Below, in pieces: positions 15,226 to 22,206 of a stretch of DNA of 32,769 nt. Origin of the DNA: Polyangiaceae bacterium (lineage in GTDB: Bacteria; Myxococcota_A; Polyangia; Polyangiales; Polyangiaceae). The DNA is taken from positions 1-32,769 of the forward strand of contig WQYX01000048.1 of NCBI GenBank assembly GCA_009781005.1, read 5' to 3'. Position 1 is the stretch's first letter. Every line of letters starts with the position of its first letter. A program made the position numbers and the translations under genes. Under the pieces are notes generated by a model, which worked only from the letters and a program-made list of their open reading frames with translations, searched no databases and was not told the origin of the DNA.

Positions 15226-15394
15226 CCTCTTTCGATTTGACGCGATCTCGGCATCGACGGCGCCTTCGGCGCTGTCGGCCCCGCCTACGGCGGGAACCTC
15301 AGGGGGGCCTGCGCTGCGGTCCTCAAAGCCAGAACAGGCTGTTCCGGTCCGCTGCTCGGCCCCGCCTCGACCTCGCGTCAACTTGAAAGCGGTC
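15224..15394 (-). repeat. Family-1 palindromic repeat, copy B, with inserted module
   Basis: 171 bp. Ends are GACCTCTTTCGATTTGACGC and, on the opposite strand, GACCGCTTTCAAGTTGACGC. The apical AGCC/GGCT stem has loop AGAACA. It is about 50 bp longer than copies A, C and D because of a two-hairpin module at 15251-15303. Its first two bases lie inside the TGA stop of the beta-propeller gene. Nothing further was recognised in 15395-15556. Confidence 0.88.
15251..15303 (+). repeat. Two-hairpin module inside family-1 copy B
   Basis: Contains GCGCC-TTC-GGCGC and CCCGCC-TAC-GGCGGG, both with three-base loops, and ends CCTCAGG. A near-identical module in inverse orientation lies in family-2 copy 3 (23732-23782). 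It is absent from the other members of both families here. Confidence 0.8.
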
Positions 15395-15556
15395 TAACTA
15401 ATACTCGGGTGACCGCGACACCGGCGTCATGATGGGTGCCGCGGACGAGTCAACGACCGCCTGCTAATCTCTTGCAATTCTCGGCACTTGAACGAAAAAC
15501 GAAGGAGGCGCCGAGTCGGCACGCACTGTGGATCCACGAGCATTCCGCGTGCTTGA

Positions 15557-16477
15557 ATGTTTCGAGCCAACCTCCCACAGGCGGAGCTCTCTTTGTGCAG
15601 TGTTAGCTTGACCAGGACAATGATCGCGCTCGGGCTGACCGGCGCCGTGACCGCTGCGATGGGTTGCGCCGCAAGCAGCGCGCTACCGTTTGACCTCAAC
15701 CCACCGTCCGATGGCGGCACGCAGACGGGGACAGCGGGGTCGGCAGATGGCGAGCCGAGCGACGTCGACCGTACCCCAGACGCTCCGACGTCGAACTACC
15801 GCGGTAGCCCTCTTTGCCGTGTCAGCACGACGGCGGAGGGCTGCATGCCCGATGACACGGGCACTGAAGTTGCGTGTTACACGGACCCGCCCAGCACGGA
15901 CGGCAGCACGAACGTCACCGACATCCAGGGATGCAGGCTCGTTCGCACGGACACGGATGTTGCGCCCGAATGCGTCGCAGCGAACCTGGATGGCACCGAT
16001 GGCAGGGGCTGCTCTGCTAGTGAAGAGTGCGCACCTGGTTTCGACTGCGTTGCCGGGGCCGGTGGATGGGTATGCCGTCGCTACTGCTGCGCCGGTACGT
16101 GCGACGATCAAGTGACCCAGAGCGGAGGGCCAACGTTCTGCGATGTCCAACTCCTCGCCAACTCCGCAATCACGGCACCCGTCTGCATGCCGCTCAAGAG
16201 ATGCACTCTTCTCGAGCCTGGCACATGCGCCGAGGGCGAAACATGCGCGGTCGTCAGCGACGCCGGTGACACCGGCTGCGTGACTGTGGGCGACGCAGGA
16301 GCCGGCGCCTTCTGCGAAGACACGCACTGCGCAACGGGTCTGACGTGTCTCGGCGCACCCGGCAATCGAAAATGTTACGAGCTGTGCAGAGTCTCGGACA
16401 GCACATGCAGCGGGGGACAAACCTGCAAGACGAGCGCGCTCTTCAAGGACCCCACCTACGGCGTCTGCCAAACTTAG
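15557..16477 (+). CDS. Cys-rich lipoprotein (hypothetical)
   Basis: 306 aa from ATG 15557. TTG 15593 has a better-placed GCGGAG and is a plausible true start. The signal segment TRTMIALGLTGAVTAAMGC carries a lipobox with lipid-modified Cys37. A low-complexity Asp/Ser/Pro/Thr linker follows. The rest has about 24 cysteines in short spacings (CSASEECAPGFDC, CRRYCCAGTC, CAEGETC, CEDTHCATGLTC), a pattern common in myxobacterial surface proteins with many disulfides. No catalytic motif is visible. It is convergent with lptD, with only 17 bases between stop codons, made of two repeat-end sequences. The function is unknown; a surface or matrix role would be a guess. Confidence 0.8.
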   Translation: MFRANLPQAELSLCSVSLTRTMIALGLTGAVTAAMGCAASSALPFDLNPPSDGGTQTGTAGSADGEPSDVDRTPDAPTSNYRGSPLCRVSTTAEGCMPDDTGTEVACYTDPPSTDGSTNVTDIQGCRLVRTDTDVAPECVAANLDGTDGRGCSASEECAPGFDCVAGAGGWVCRRYCCAGTCDDQVTQSGGPTFCDVQLLANSAITAPVCMPLKRCTLLEPGTCAEGETCAVVSDAGDTGCVTVGDAGAGAFCEDTHCATGLTCLGAPGNRKCYELCRVSDSTCSGGQTCKTSALFKDPTYGVCQT

Positions 16478-16494
16478 AGCGCTTGAAAGCGGTC
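16474..16494 (-). repeat. Hybrid repeat remnant between convergent stops
   Basis: TTAGAGCG (the family-2 terminus) runs into GCTTGAAAGCGGTC (the family-1 terminus, opposite strand). The TAG of the Cys-rich lipoprotein is in the first part and the TAG of lptD abuts the second. CGCTT-GA-AAGCG can form a small hairpin. Confidence 0.5.
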
Positions 16495-18483
16495 CTACTT
16501 CGTGGTGGCGAAATCCAACGCCATCCACACGTCGACACCGTTTCGGCCGATGCGATGGGCCGCCATCGCGCGGAGGGTAATGCATCGGCATCGATCGCGC
16601 AGCTCGATGCCGCCTCGAACATCCACGATCTCGCCGTGTGTTGCATCTGCGTCTGCTGCTGCCGACGTTGTCAGCAAGGGTGACCACGGAACGACAATGG
16701 CTGCTCCTCCGGTCGTTCCTTGTTGCGTGAGAAACCCTGCCGACGGTTCGAGCGGCGCATCGACGAGCGCGCGCGCAAGGATCGGATCGACACCGGACAG
16801 AGTCGCAAGGTTACCGAGGATCCGCGCCCCGTTCTCGAGACCGAGTCGAAGTCGTGCCACGGTCGCTGCGCCTGCGCCTGCATCGGGATTGGACGAAGCA
16901 TCGCCTGAACCGAGAACGTACGCGCCGTCGAGCGTGGCGCCCGCCCACGTCAATGTTGCTGCCGCTCGCGCGCGCGCGAGCGGCCGCGCCCCCGAGCTAG
17001 CGACGCCCGATCCGAATGCGGCACCTGCCGCAGCTTGGATCGAAATCGCCTTGCGTGTCCCCCACTGCCCGAGCGACGTCGCAACGCCCGCTTCAGCAAC
17101 GCCCGCAACACCTACGACCGATGAAGTCCCTTGCCCCGGAGCGATGCCGAGCATGCCGTCGCCTTTCGCACCAAGGATGGATGCTTCGGCAAACGGCTCG
17201 ACGAGGTGAATCCACGGATCGTTCGGCGCGCTCGCATCATCGAACGTTCGCGACAAGGGCAGCGAGAATCGGGCGCGCGCTGCACCCGCGCGATCGGTGC
17301 CGCTCGTGTCGCTGTCCGCGGTTACGTCGACCACGCCGCGAAGGGAGAGCGACGCGGCCACCGGTCCAAACGACGTTGCGCCGAGAGTTCCTGCTTCGGC
17401 ACGCGCGAAGCTAAGTGCGGACCCCGATGTCTCGAGCACGCCACCCTCCACTGTCTCGAGCACGCCACCCTCCACGCTCGCGTCGTAGGCGATGCCTGTT
17501 GCGAGAGCGCCGGACGACCGCACGCGCGCAACCGGGCCCCACGCATCTACGAGAGAGAGCGATCCACCTCGACGCGTGACACCGACAAGCGCTGTCGACA
17601 CGACGAGTGGTCCGGCGCGAAGTGCCGTCTCCGCGCTGGCACGGTCCCACGGTTTCGCGGCCGCGTTGAGCTCCGTCGTCGAAGCGACGCCGCGCGCTCC
17701 GCGCAAGACATCTGCGTCCCACGCGATGCCGGCCTCTCCATCGTTCATCGCGCCGCGTGAATCGATGAGGAGCCCATCGCCTCTCGTCGTGCTCGCGGGC
17801 GCCACGCCAAGTGGTGTGGGGTTCGAGCTACGCGGGAGACTGTCGAAGCGGATCCTCGTCGTGCTCGTCGGAGTCCTCAAATACGCGTCGACTGCGAAAC
17901 CCGAAAGCACGTAGACGCCGCCGCGCAGATCGACGGAGTACGCCCCGCGGTCCCACGGCACGTGCACACCCTCACCAACGAAAAGCCCATCGCCACCGCG
18001 GTACGCGATGTCCGGCGGCAAGAGTCCCAACTTTTCGTCCGACCGCAGCCAAAAGTACGGCAGATAGAAAACGGGCACGCCGTAGATGCGCAGAACTGGC
18101 GACGACAAAACCAGATCACCCGGTGCGACGATGGCGTGATTGAAGTCGACACGCAGAGGCGTGCCGAGACACGGACAGAACGCGAGCTGCCCTTTGCCAT
18201 CGACCTCGACGCCATAGCGTGTGCGCGCGAGCGTGAGGCGATCGGCGCGAAGATGAAACGGTGCCGAGTCGATACGGACGTTGCCAGACAGTTCGAGGGT
18301 GCGAAGTCGAAGATCGAAAGCTACTTCTTCGGCGTGCGTGCGAAAGGCCGATCCGAGAGCGTCACCTTCGAGCGACACGTCACGAGCGCTGTCTTCGTCC
18401 TTGGCTGCCGGCAACGTCTGCGCGAAAACCTGAGACGGCACGACCAGCGCAGCGACAGTGGCCCCCAGAAGTCGGCCTCGCAT
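16495..18483 (-). CDS. lptD: LPS-assembly outer-membrane protein LptD-like
   Basis: 662 aa with a signal peptide (residues 1-21, cleavage after VFA). Residues about 48-110 form an OstA/LptA-like domain (FDLRLRTLELSGNVRIDSAP, LRADRLTLARTRYGVEVDGKG). The diagnostic LptD segment VLRIYGVPVFYLPYFWLRSDEKLGLLPP follows, then a long beta-rich region ending DVWMALDF, as expected of a barrel. LptD receives LPS from the periplasmic bridge and inserts it into the outer leaflet. It contains exactly four cysteines: C103 and C105 near the N-terminus, C632 and C634 near the C-terminus. It is somewhat shorter than E. coli LptD and carries an 8-residue tandem duplication (VEGGVLET twice). It is cotranscribed with the AMIN-like gene 20 bp upstream. 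The start ATG 18483 has no strong ribosome-binding site. Confidence 0.82.
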   Translation of the reverse strand: MRGRLLGATVAALVVPSQVFAQTLPAAKDEDSARDVSLEGDALGSAFRTHAEEVAFDLRLRTLELSGNVRIDSAPFHLRADRLTLARTRYGVEVDGKGQLAFCPCLGTPLRVDFNHAIVAPGDLVLSSPVLRIYGVPVFYLPYFWLRSDEKLGLLPPDIAYRGGDGLFVGEGVHVPWDRGAYSVDLRGGVYVLSGFAVDAYLRTPTSTTRIRFDSLPRSSNPTPLGVAPASTTRGDGLLIDSRGAMNDGEAGIAWDADVLRGARGVASTTELNAAAKPWDRASAETALRAGPLVVSTALVGVTRRGGSLSLVDAWGPVARVRSSGALATGIAYDASVEGGVLETVEGGVLETSGSALSFARAEAGTLGATSFGPVAASLSLRGVVDVTADSDTSGTDRAGAARARFSLPLSRTFDDASAPNDPWIHLVEPFAEASILGAKGDGMLGIAPGQGTSSVVGVAGVAEAGVATSLGQWGTRKAISIQAAAGAAFGSGVASSGARPLARARAAATLTWAGATLDGAYVLGSGDASSNPDAGAGAATVARLRLGLENGARILGNLATLSGVDPILARALVDAPLEPSAGFLTQQGTTGGAAIVVPWSPLLTTSAAADADATHGEIVDVRGGIELRDRCRCITLRAMAAHRIGRNGVDVWMALDFATTK
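17429..17476. repeat. 24-bp tandem duplication within lptD
   Basis: Two adjacent 24-bp copies differing only in the last base encode VEGGVLET twice. It is in frame and likely lies in a barrel loop or strand. It could be a slippage product. Confidence 0.85.
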
Positions 18484-18503
18484 GCAACCAAATCGTTGCG
18501 CGG

Positions 18504-19142
18504 CTACCGCGTCGACTTCGTGTCTGCTGGGAGAAAGTTGCCCTTTGGGAAATCGATCGTAAGCTGCGCGGTCTTATCGGGGCCCTCTTGCATCTTCCAC
18601 GTTGGGGTCACCTCGGAACGCAGATCGACGACGAAGAGCAAATCTTTGCCGCGTGGAACGAGGCGCGCGCGAGAGGCGGGGGTGTTGAAGTGAACCGTGA
18701 CGAGCGAGTTTAGGTTGTTCGACAAGCGAACGTGCGCGCCTTTGAGAACGTAGGTGAGTGTGCCCCGCGCTTTGCGCTCCTCGACGGGTACCGACTGCGT
18801 GAGTTGCACGAAGAACCGTGAACCCCCGTCGCCACGTTGTTCGAAGCCCGGAAACGTTGCTGTTGGTCCAGAGGATTCGTGATGCACCGATCGAGGAGCG
18901 TGACTCGCTTTTTTTGCTGGTTTGTTCGAGTACGAGTAGCCAGTTGCGGGCGTCTTCTTTTCCGCGCCAGCATCTTGCGACGTGTCTGCCGATGGTTCCG
19001 GGGCGTTGCTCGGTGCGCCCGGGGCTGGCGCGCCCGGTGGAGGAGCGGGCGATGCGGGAGGGGAGGAAGCTTGCGCCAGTGCTGCGGCCGGCGCGAACCA
19101 TGCGAGTGCGAGCGCGCAAACGCTACGAGCGGAGAAGCTCAT
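18504..19142 (-). CDS. Exported AMIN-like domain protein
   Basis: 212 aa from ATG 19142 (MSFSARSV); an upstream GTG is open but unsupported. A signal peptide ends near ALAQA, followed by a Pro/Ala-rich linker (residues about 25-75). The C-terminal ~110 residues form a beta-rich domain: GGSRFFVQLTQSVPVEER, GTLTYVLKGAHVRLSNNLNSL, TPASRARLVPRGKDLLFVVDLR, QLTIDFPKGNFL. These resemble the AMIN domain, which targets periplasmic proteins to the cell wall or outer-membrane complexes. It precedes lptD by 20 bp on the same strand, so it may assist outer-membrane assembly; that role is inferred from position. It is divergent from the bactofilin gene. Confidence 0.7.
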   Translation of the reverse strand: MSFSARSVCALALAWFAPAAALAQASSPPASPAPPPGAPAPGAPSNAPEPSADTSQDAGAEKKTPATGYSYSNKPAKKASHAPRSVHHESSGPTATFPGFEQRGDGGSRFFVQLTQSVPVEERKARGTLTYVLKGAHVRLSNNLNSLVTVHFNTPASRARLVPRGKDLLFVVDLRSEVTPTWKMQEGPDKTAQLTIDFPKGNFLPADTKSTR

Positions 19143-19234
19143 GGCGCTAGTAGAGCATGCCCGCACGGGCGCCTACAAAGACGCGGCTCTTTAATTGCCA
19201 AGGTCCGGTGCGCCTGCTAACCGGTGCGGCCACG

Positions 19235-19594
19235 ATGGACGCGCTCCCAGCTACTGAAATCACCGCGCTACTCGGTCGCGGCACTCGCTTCGAAGGCAAG
19301 CTTTTCTTCGAGGGTCGCGTGCGCATCGACGGAATGTTCAAGGGGGAGATCAAGAGCGACGACACGCTCATCATCGGCGAGGGTGCCGAGGTGCACGCGG
19401 AGATCGATGTTGCCACGGTCATCGTTCGCGGCGGCGCCGTTCACGGCAACATTCGCGCAAGCACCGCTCTCGAGATCCACACACCTGGCAAGGTGATTGG
19501 CAACATCCACTCGCCGTCGCTCTTCATCGAGCGTGGTGTCGAGTTCCAGGGCTCCTGCCGCATGGATGCGATCGAGTCCGCCACGTCCGCGTGA
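19235..19594 (+). CDS. Bactofilin (polymer-forming cytoskeletal protein)
   Basis: 119 aa. The single bactofilin domain starts at about residue 8 (TALLGRGTRFEGKLFFEGRVRIDGMFKGEI). It continues with KSDDTLIIGEGAEVHAEIDVATVIVRGGAVHGNI and ends VIGNIHSPSLFIERGVEFQGSCRM, the regular beta-helix turns and GxI pattern of the family. These proteins self-assemble into filaments that position cell-wall and chromosome machinery. ATG 19235 gives the usual short N-tail; the open frame before it (ATG 19157) overlaps the divergent gene. It overlaps the next gene by 4 bases (GTGA). Placement next to lptD and an exported AMIN-like gene fits an envelope-organisation role. Confidence 0.88.
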   Translation: MDALPATEITALLGRGTRFEGKLFFEGRVRIDGMFKGEIKSDDTLIIGEGAEVHAEIDVATVIVRGGAVHGNIRASTALEIHTPGKVIGNIHSPSLFIERGVEFQGSCRMDAIESATSA

Positions 19595-20055
19595 AGATCT
19601 TCCTCCTGTGTGGTTCGCTCATGCTCGGTGCGTGCAGTCGTTCGCCGACGCACGCGCCAAGCCCACTGCGTCCAAGCAACGAGAGCGTGGACAAGAATGC
19701 CGGGACCGCGGTCATAGCGTCATCGCCACCGATATCGCTCGACGAGCTCGCGTCCGAAGGTCCTGCAGTCGCTCCGCTCATGCGCGAAGTATTGCGAGCC
19801 GATCTCACGCCGGGGCAGAAAGCCGAGATCGTTGTCGATCACGATCTCTGTCTGCGCGCAGCGTTCGCTTCGAACGAACCCGCACGTGCATGGTTCGAAG
19901 ACGGCTCTGGCGCTCGGCGTGGTGAAGCCACGCACGCGACTCACGACGTCGTTCCTCCGCGCGGCCCCGTGTGCGCAACGAAGGGCGAAACACTGCGCCT
20001 CATCGTCTCCGGCCCGCCGAACGTCGTCGCGCGCGCCGTCATCTGGTCGTCGTAG
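19591..20055 (+). CDS. Small lipoprotein coupled to bactofilin
   Basis: 154 aa from a GTG overlapping the bactofilin stop. The signal peptide MKIFLLCGSLMLGAC has a lipobox with Cys15. The mature part starts with a Ser/Pro-rich linker, then segments such as LTPGQKAEIVVDHDLCLRAAFASNEPARAWFED and GETLRLIVSGPPNVVARAVIWSS that look like a small beta-sandwich. I recognise no family. The tight coupling suggests it works with the filament at the membrane. Its 3' end overlaps the convergent glycosylase gene by 17 bases. Confidence 0.75.
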   Translation: MKIFLLCGSLMLGACSRSPTHAPSPLRPSNESVDKNAGTAVIASSPPISLDELASEGPAVAPLMREVLRADLTPGQKAEIVVDHDLCLRAAFASNEPARAWFEDGSGARRGEATHATHDVVPPRGPVCATKGETLRLIVSGPPNVVARAVIWSS

Positions 20056-20698
20056 ATTTTCCGAGGCCGATCGATCTGCGCGGCGGGCGCGACACGAACG
20101 CGCTCTCTTTGTCGAAGAAGCGCCACGGTGCCTCGGCGATCTCGCCGGCATACGCCACACCCACGCGCGCGGACACGCCGATGCATGGCCTCTTCGTGCG
20201 TGGTGTCACGAAGATCTCGCTGTTGCCTGCGAGATCGACGCCGTCATGTGTGCGCGTGATGCCGAGAGCGCGCGTGAGCCGCCCAGGACCGTCCGCGCGA
20301 ACGTCATTCGGGATCCCGAGCACGGGCTCGCCCGCGCGAACGAGCACGGCATGACCCCTTCCCTCTTCGAAGCAAACGATATTGAAGCAATCGTACATGC
20401 CGTAAATGAGATACACGTAGGCATGTCCTGGATCGCCAAACAGCGTCCGCGTGCGCTTGGTGAGACCTGCGCGCGCATGTGAAGCGCGATCCTTCGGCCC
20501 GCAATACGCCTCGGTTTCCACGATGCGCACGGCGCGCGTCTTGTCGCCGTGACCCGGCGGCAGAGCATCGTCGCGCCGATCATGCGGCGTGCGCACGACG
20601 AGATACGTCCCTAGGAGAGCGCGCGCGAGCACCCTCGCATCGCGCGCATAGTCCTTACGCGTGAACCCATCACCGACCAAAAAAGATGCGCTCTTCAA
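20039..20698 (-). CDS. DNA-3-methyladenine glycosylase (AAG/MPG family)
   Basis: 219 aa. The AAG-type fold is recognisable from DYARDARVLARALLGTYLV, RIVETEAYCGPKDRASHARAGLTKRTRTLF with the catalytic Glu in VETEAY, and GHAYVYLIYGMYDCFNIVC, then AVLVRAGEPVLG, GPGRLTRALGIT and RVGVAYAGE. It removes alkylated purines such as 3-methyladenine in base excision repair. The frame opens at TTG 20698; no ATG lies near the expected N-terminus and the ribosome-binding site is weak, so the start is uncertain. It is convergent with the lipoprotein gene (17-bp overlap) and starts head-to-head with the next gene with about 26 bp between. Confidence 0.9.
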   Translation of the reverse strand: MKSASFLVGDGFTRKDYARDARVLARALLGTYLVVRTPHDRRDDALPPGHGDKTRAVRIVETEAYCGPKDRASHARAGLTKRTRTLFGDPGHAYVYLIYGMYDCFNIVCFEEGRGHAVLVRAGEPVLGIPNDVRADGPGRLTRALGITRTHDGVDLAGNSEIFVTPRTKRPCIGVSARVGVAYAGEIAEAPWRFFDKESAFVSRPPRRSIGLGKSTTTR

Positions 20699-20724
20699 TA
20701 TTTGAACTCTGCTACCGATTGGCC

Positions 20725-21297
20725 ATGGATGTCTCGGTGTTCTTGGAGCCCATCGATCTCACGCGCCTCGCAGAAATCCTCGATGGTCTTGGTCACGAAG
20801 GTCGCGTGCATGCGATCCGTACATGGACGAAGCACCATCAGGCTGAACTCTTCGAGGCCGCCAAAGGCAAGAGACCGCTCGATCTCGACTTTCTCGTCCC
20901 TGCGAATACCGGGGCACTCGTCGAAGTGATTCACGACGGGCAGAACAGCCGGCCAATCTTTCATCACTTCCAGAAGCGCTTCGTGAAGCTCGAAAATGAA
21001 GACTTTGCCATTGGCGGCTACAACCATCAGGCAATGTCGGCTGCCACGGGTCCGGGTTACTTCGTCGTCCGCAAAGGTGACGGCGAGCACGAAGGCGAGC
21101 TCGCGATCGACTACGCGAAGCTCCCCAAGCACAAACCCGCGAGTTGGCCAGCCATCAAGTCAAACACCGGCCTCCGCTCGTTCCTTTATGGCGGCACAGT
21201 CGACTACCTGCGCGGGATTTCGCAACATGTGTCAATTGGCCGCGCATACAGGGGCAAGGCCATGGACACATGGTTTGCCCTCGTGCGCAAAAACTGA
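20725..21297 (+). CDS. Conserved-looking hypothetical protein
   Basis: 190 aa, soluble, with no signal peptide. Start is placed at ATG 20725 (MDVSVFLEPIDL); ATG 20686 is possible but overlaps the divergent glycosylase start. Blocks such as LGHEGRVHAIRTWTKHHQAELFEAAKG, LDLDFLVPANTGALVEVIHDGQNSRP, HHFQKRFVK, GYNHQAM, GPGYFVV, ELAIDYAKLP and YGGTVDYLRGISQHVSIGRAYR look like a globular conserved domain. I remember similar proteobacterial proteins of unknown function but cannot name a family. The TGA stop lies in the first bases of repeat copy C. Confidence 0.75.
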   Translation: MDVSVFLEPIDLTRLAEILDGLGHEGRVHAIRTWTKHHQAELFEAAKGKRPLDLDFLVPANTGALVEVIHDGQNSRPIFHHFQKRFVKLENEDFAIGGYNHQAMSAATGPGYFVVRKGDGEHEGELAIDYAKLPKHKPASWPAIKSNTGLRSFLYGGTVDYLRGISQHVSIGRAYRGKAMDTWFALVRKN

Positions 21298-21418
21298 CCG
21301 CTTTCAAGTTGACGCGAGGTCGAGGCGGGGCCGAGCAGCGGACCGGAATAGCCTGCTTTGGCTTTGAGGACCGCAGCGCAGGCCCCAACGATGAGATCGC
21401 GTCAAATCGAAAGCGGTC
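21296..21418 (+). repeat. Family-1 palindromic repeat, copy C
   Basis: 123 bp with ends GACCGCTTTCAAGTTGACGC and, on the opposite strand, GACCGCTTTCGATTTGACGC. It fills the whole space between two convergent genes. The plus-strand TGA (21295-21297) and the minus-strand TGA (21419-21417) both read TGACCGC into the element. The apical stem AGCC/GGCT has loop TGCTTT. It could act as a bidirectional terminator. Confidence 0.9.
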
Positions 21419-22193
21419 ACCGGTAATTGTCTTTTGCTTTGCGGATCGCACCCAGCGCGTCCTCGGACGAAGCGTTCACCGGAATACCGAGTGATGAACG
21501 GATTTCCGGTGAGTGTGTGCGCAAAAACGGATTGTAACAAAGTTCGTTTTCGATCGTGGACGGAACGGTGGGTTTGCCGTTCTTGCGTAACGCCGCAGTA
21601 TGTATCCGCGCCTCGGTGATAGCGTGGTTCAGTGGCTCGACATGCGCAGCGAACTTCAAGTTTGACTCCGTGTACTCATGACCGCAATAGACGCGCGTGC
21701 GCCCATCGAGCCGTGCGAGCTTTTGCAGCGACTCTTGCATCGCCGGTGGTTGGCATTCAAACAAGCGGCCGCAGCCGGCGACAAATAGCGTATCACCGGT
21801 AAATACTGCCGGATCGCCGTCGCCCGTCACGACGTACGCGACTGCGCCCGTCGTGTGTCCTGGGACATGCAGAACCGAGACTTTGAGTTTGCCAATCTCG
21901 AACGTGTCGCCGTCCCTCAAGCCGTGAGTCTGGCTGGGAATGCGGCCCTTGTCGCTCTCGTGCCCGTAGATGCGAAGGACGCCGAGCGTGAGTGCAACTT
22001 CTTGGTTGCCTCCAACATGATCGTGGTGGTGATGCGTGCACAAGATGGCCGCAACGCTCGCGGTCTCACGAGCGAGCGCGCGAAGCACGGGGCCAGGTTC
22101 CGCGGGATCCACGATGGCTGCCTGCTTCGTCTCGGGGCACACGAGCAAGTACGCGTAGTTGTCGGAGAGACACGCAATGGGGATAACGGGCAT
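21417..22193 (-). CDS. gloB: Hydroxyacylglutathione hydrolase (glyoxalase II)
   Basis: 258 aa metallo-beta-lactamase-fold enzyme hydrolysing S-lactoylglutathione in methylglyoxal detoxification. The metal site motif THHHHDHVGG is at 53-62, followed by VPGHTTGAVAY, FTGDTLFVAGCGRLFE and the glyoxalase II signature CGHEYTESNLKFA. The C-terminal domain (IENELCYNPFLRTHSPEIRSSLG) matches the substrate-binding region of GloB. Start ATG 22193 (MPVIPIACLSDNYAYLL) gives the expected N-terminus. It is 13 bp downstream of the sulfatase-like gene. The last codon and TGA run into repeat copy C. Length is normal for the family. Confidence 0.94.
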   Translation of the reverse strand: MPVIPIACLSDNYAYLLVCPETKQAAIVDPAEPGPVLRALARETASVAAILCTHHHHDHVGGNQEVALTLGVLRIYGHESDKGRIPSQTHGLRDGDTFEIGKLKVSVLHVPGHTTGAVAYVVTGDGDPAVFTGDTLFVAGCGRLFECQPPAMQESLQKLARLDGRTRVYCGHEYTESNLKFAAHVEPLNHAITEARIHTAALRKNGKPTVPSTIENELCYNPFLRTHSPEIRSSLGIPVNASSEDALGAIRKAKDNYR

Positions 22194-22206
22194 GACCGTC
22201 AACCTA

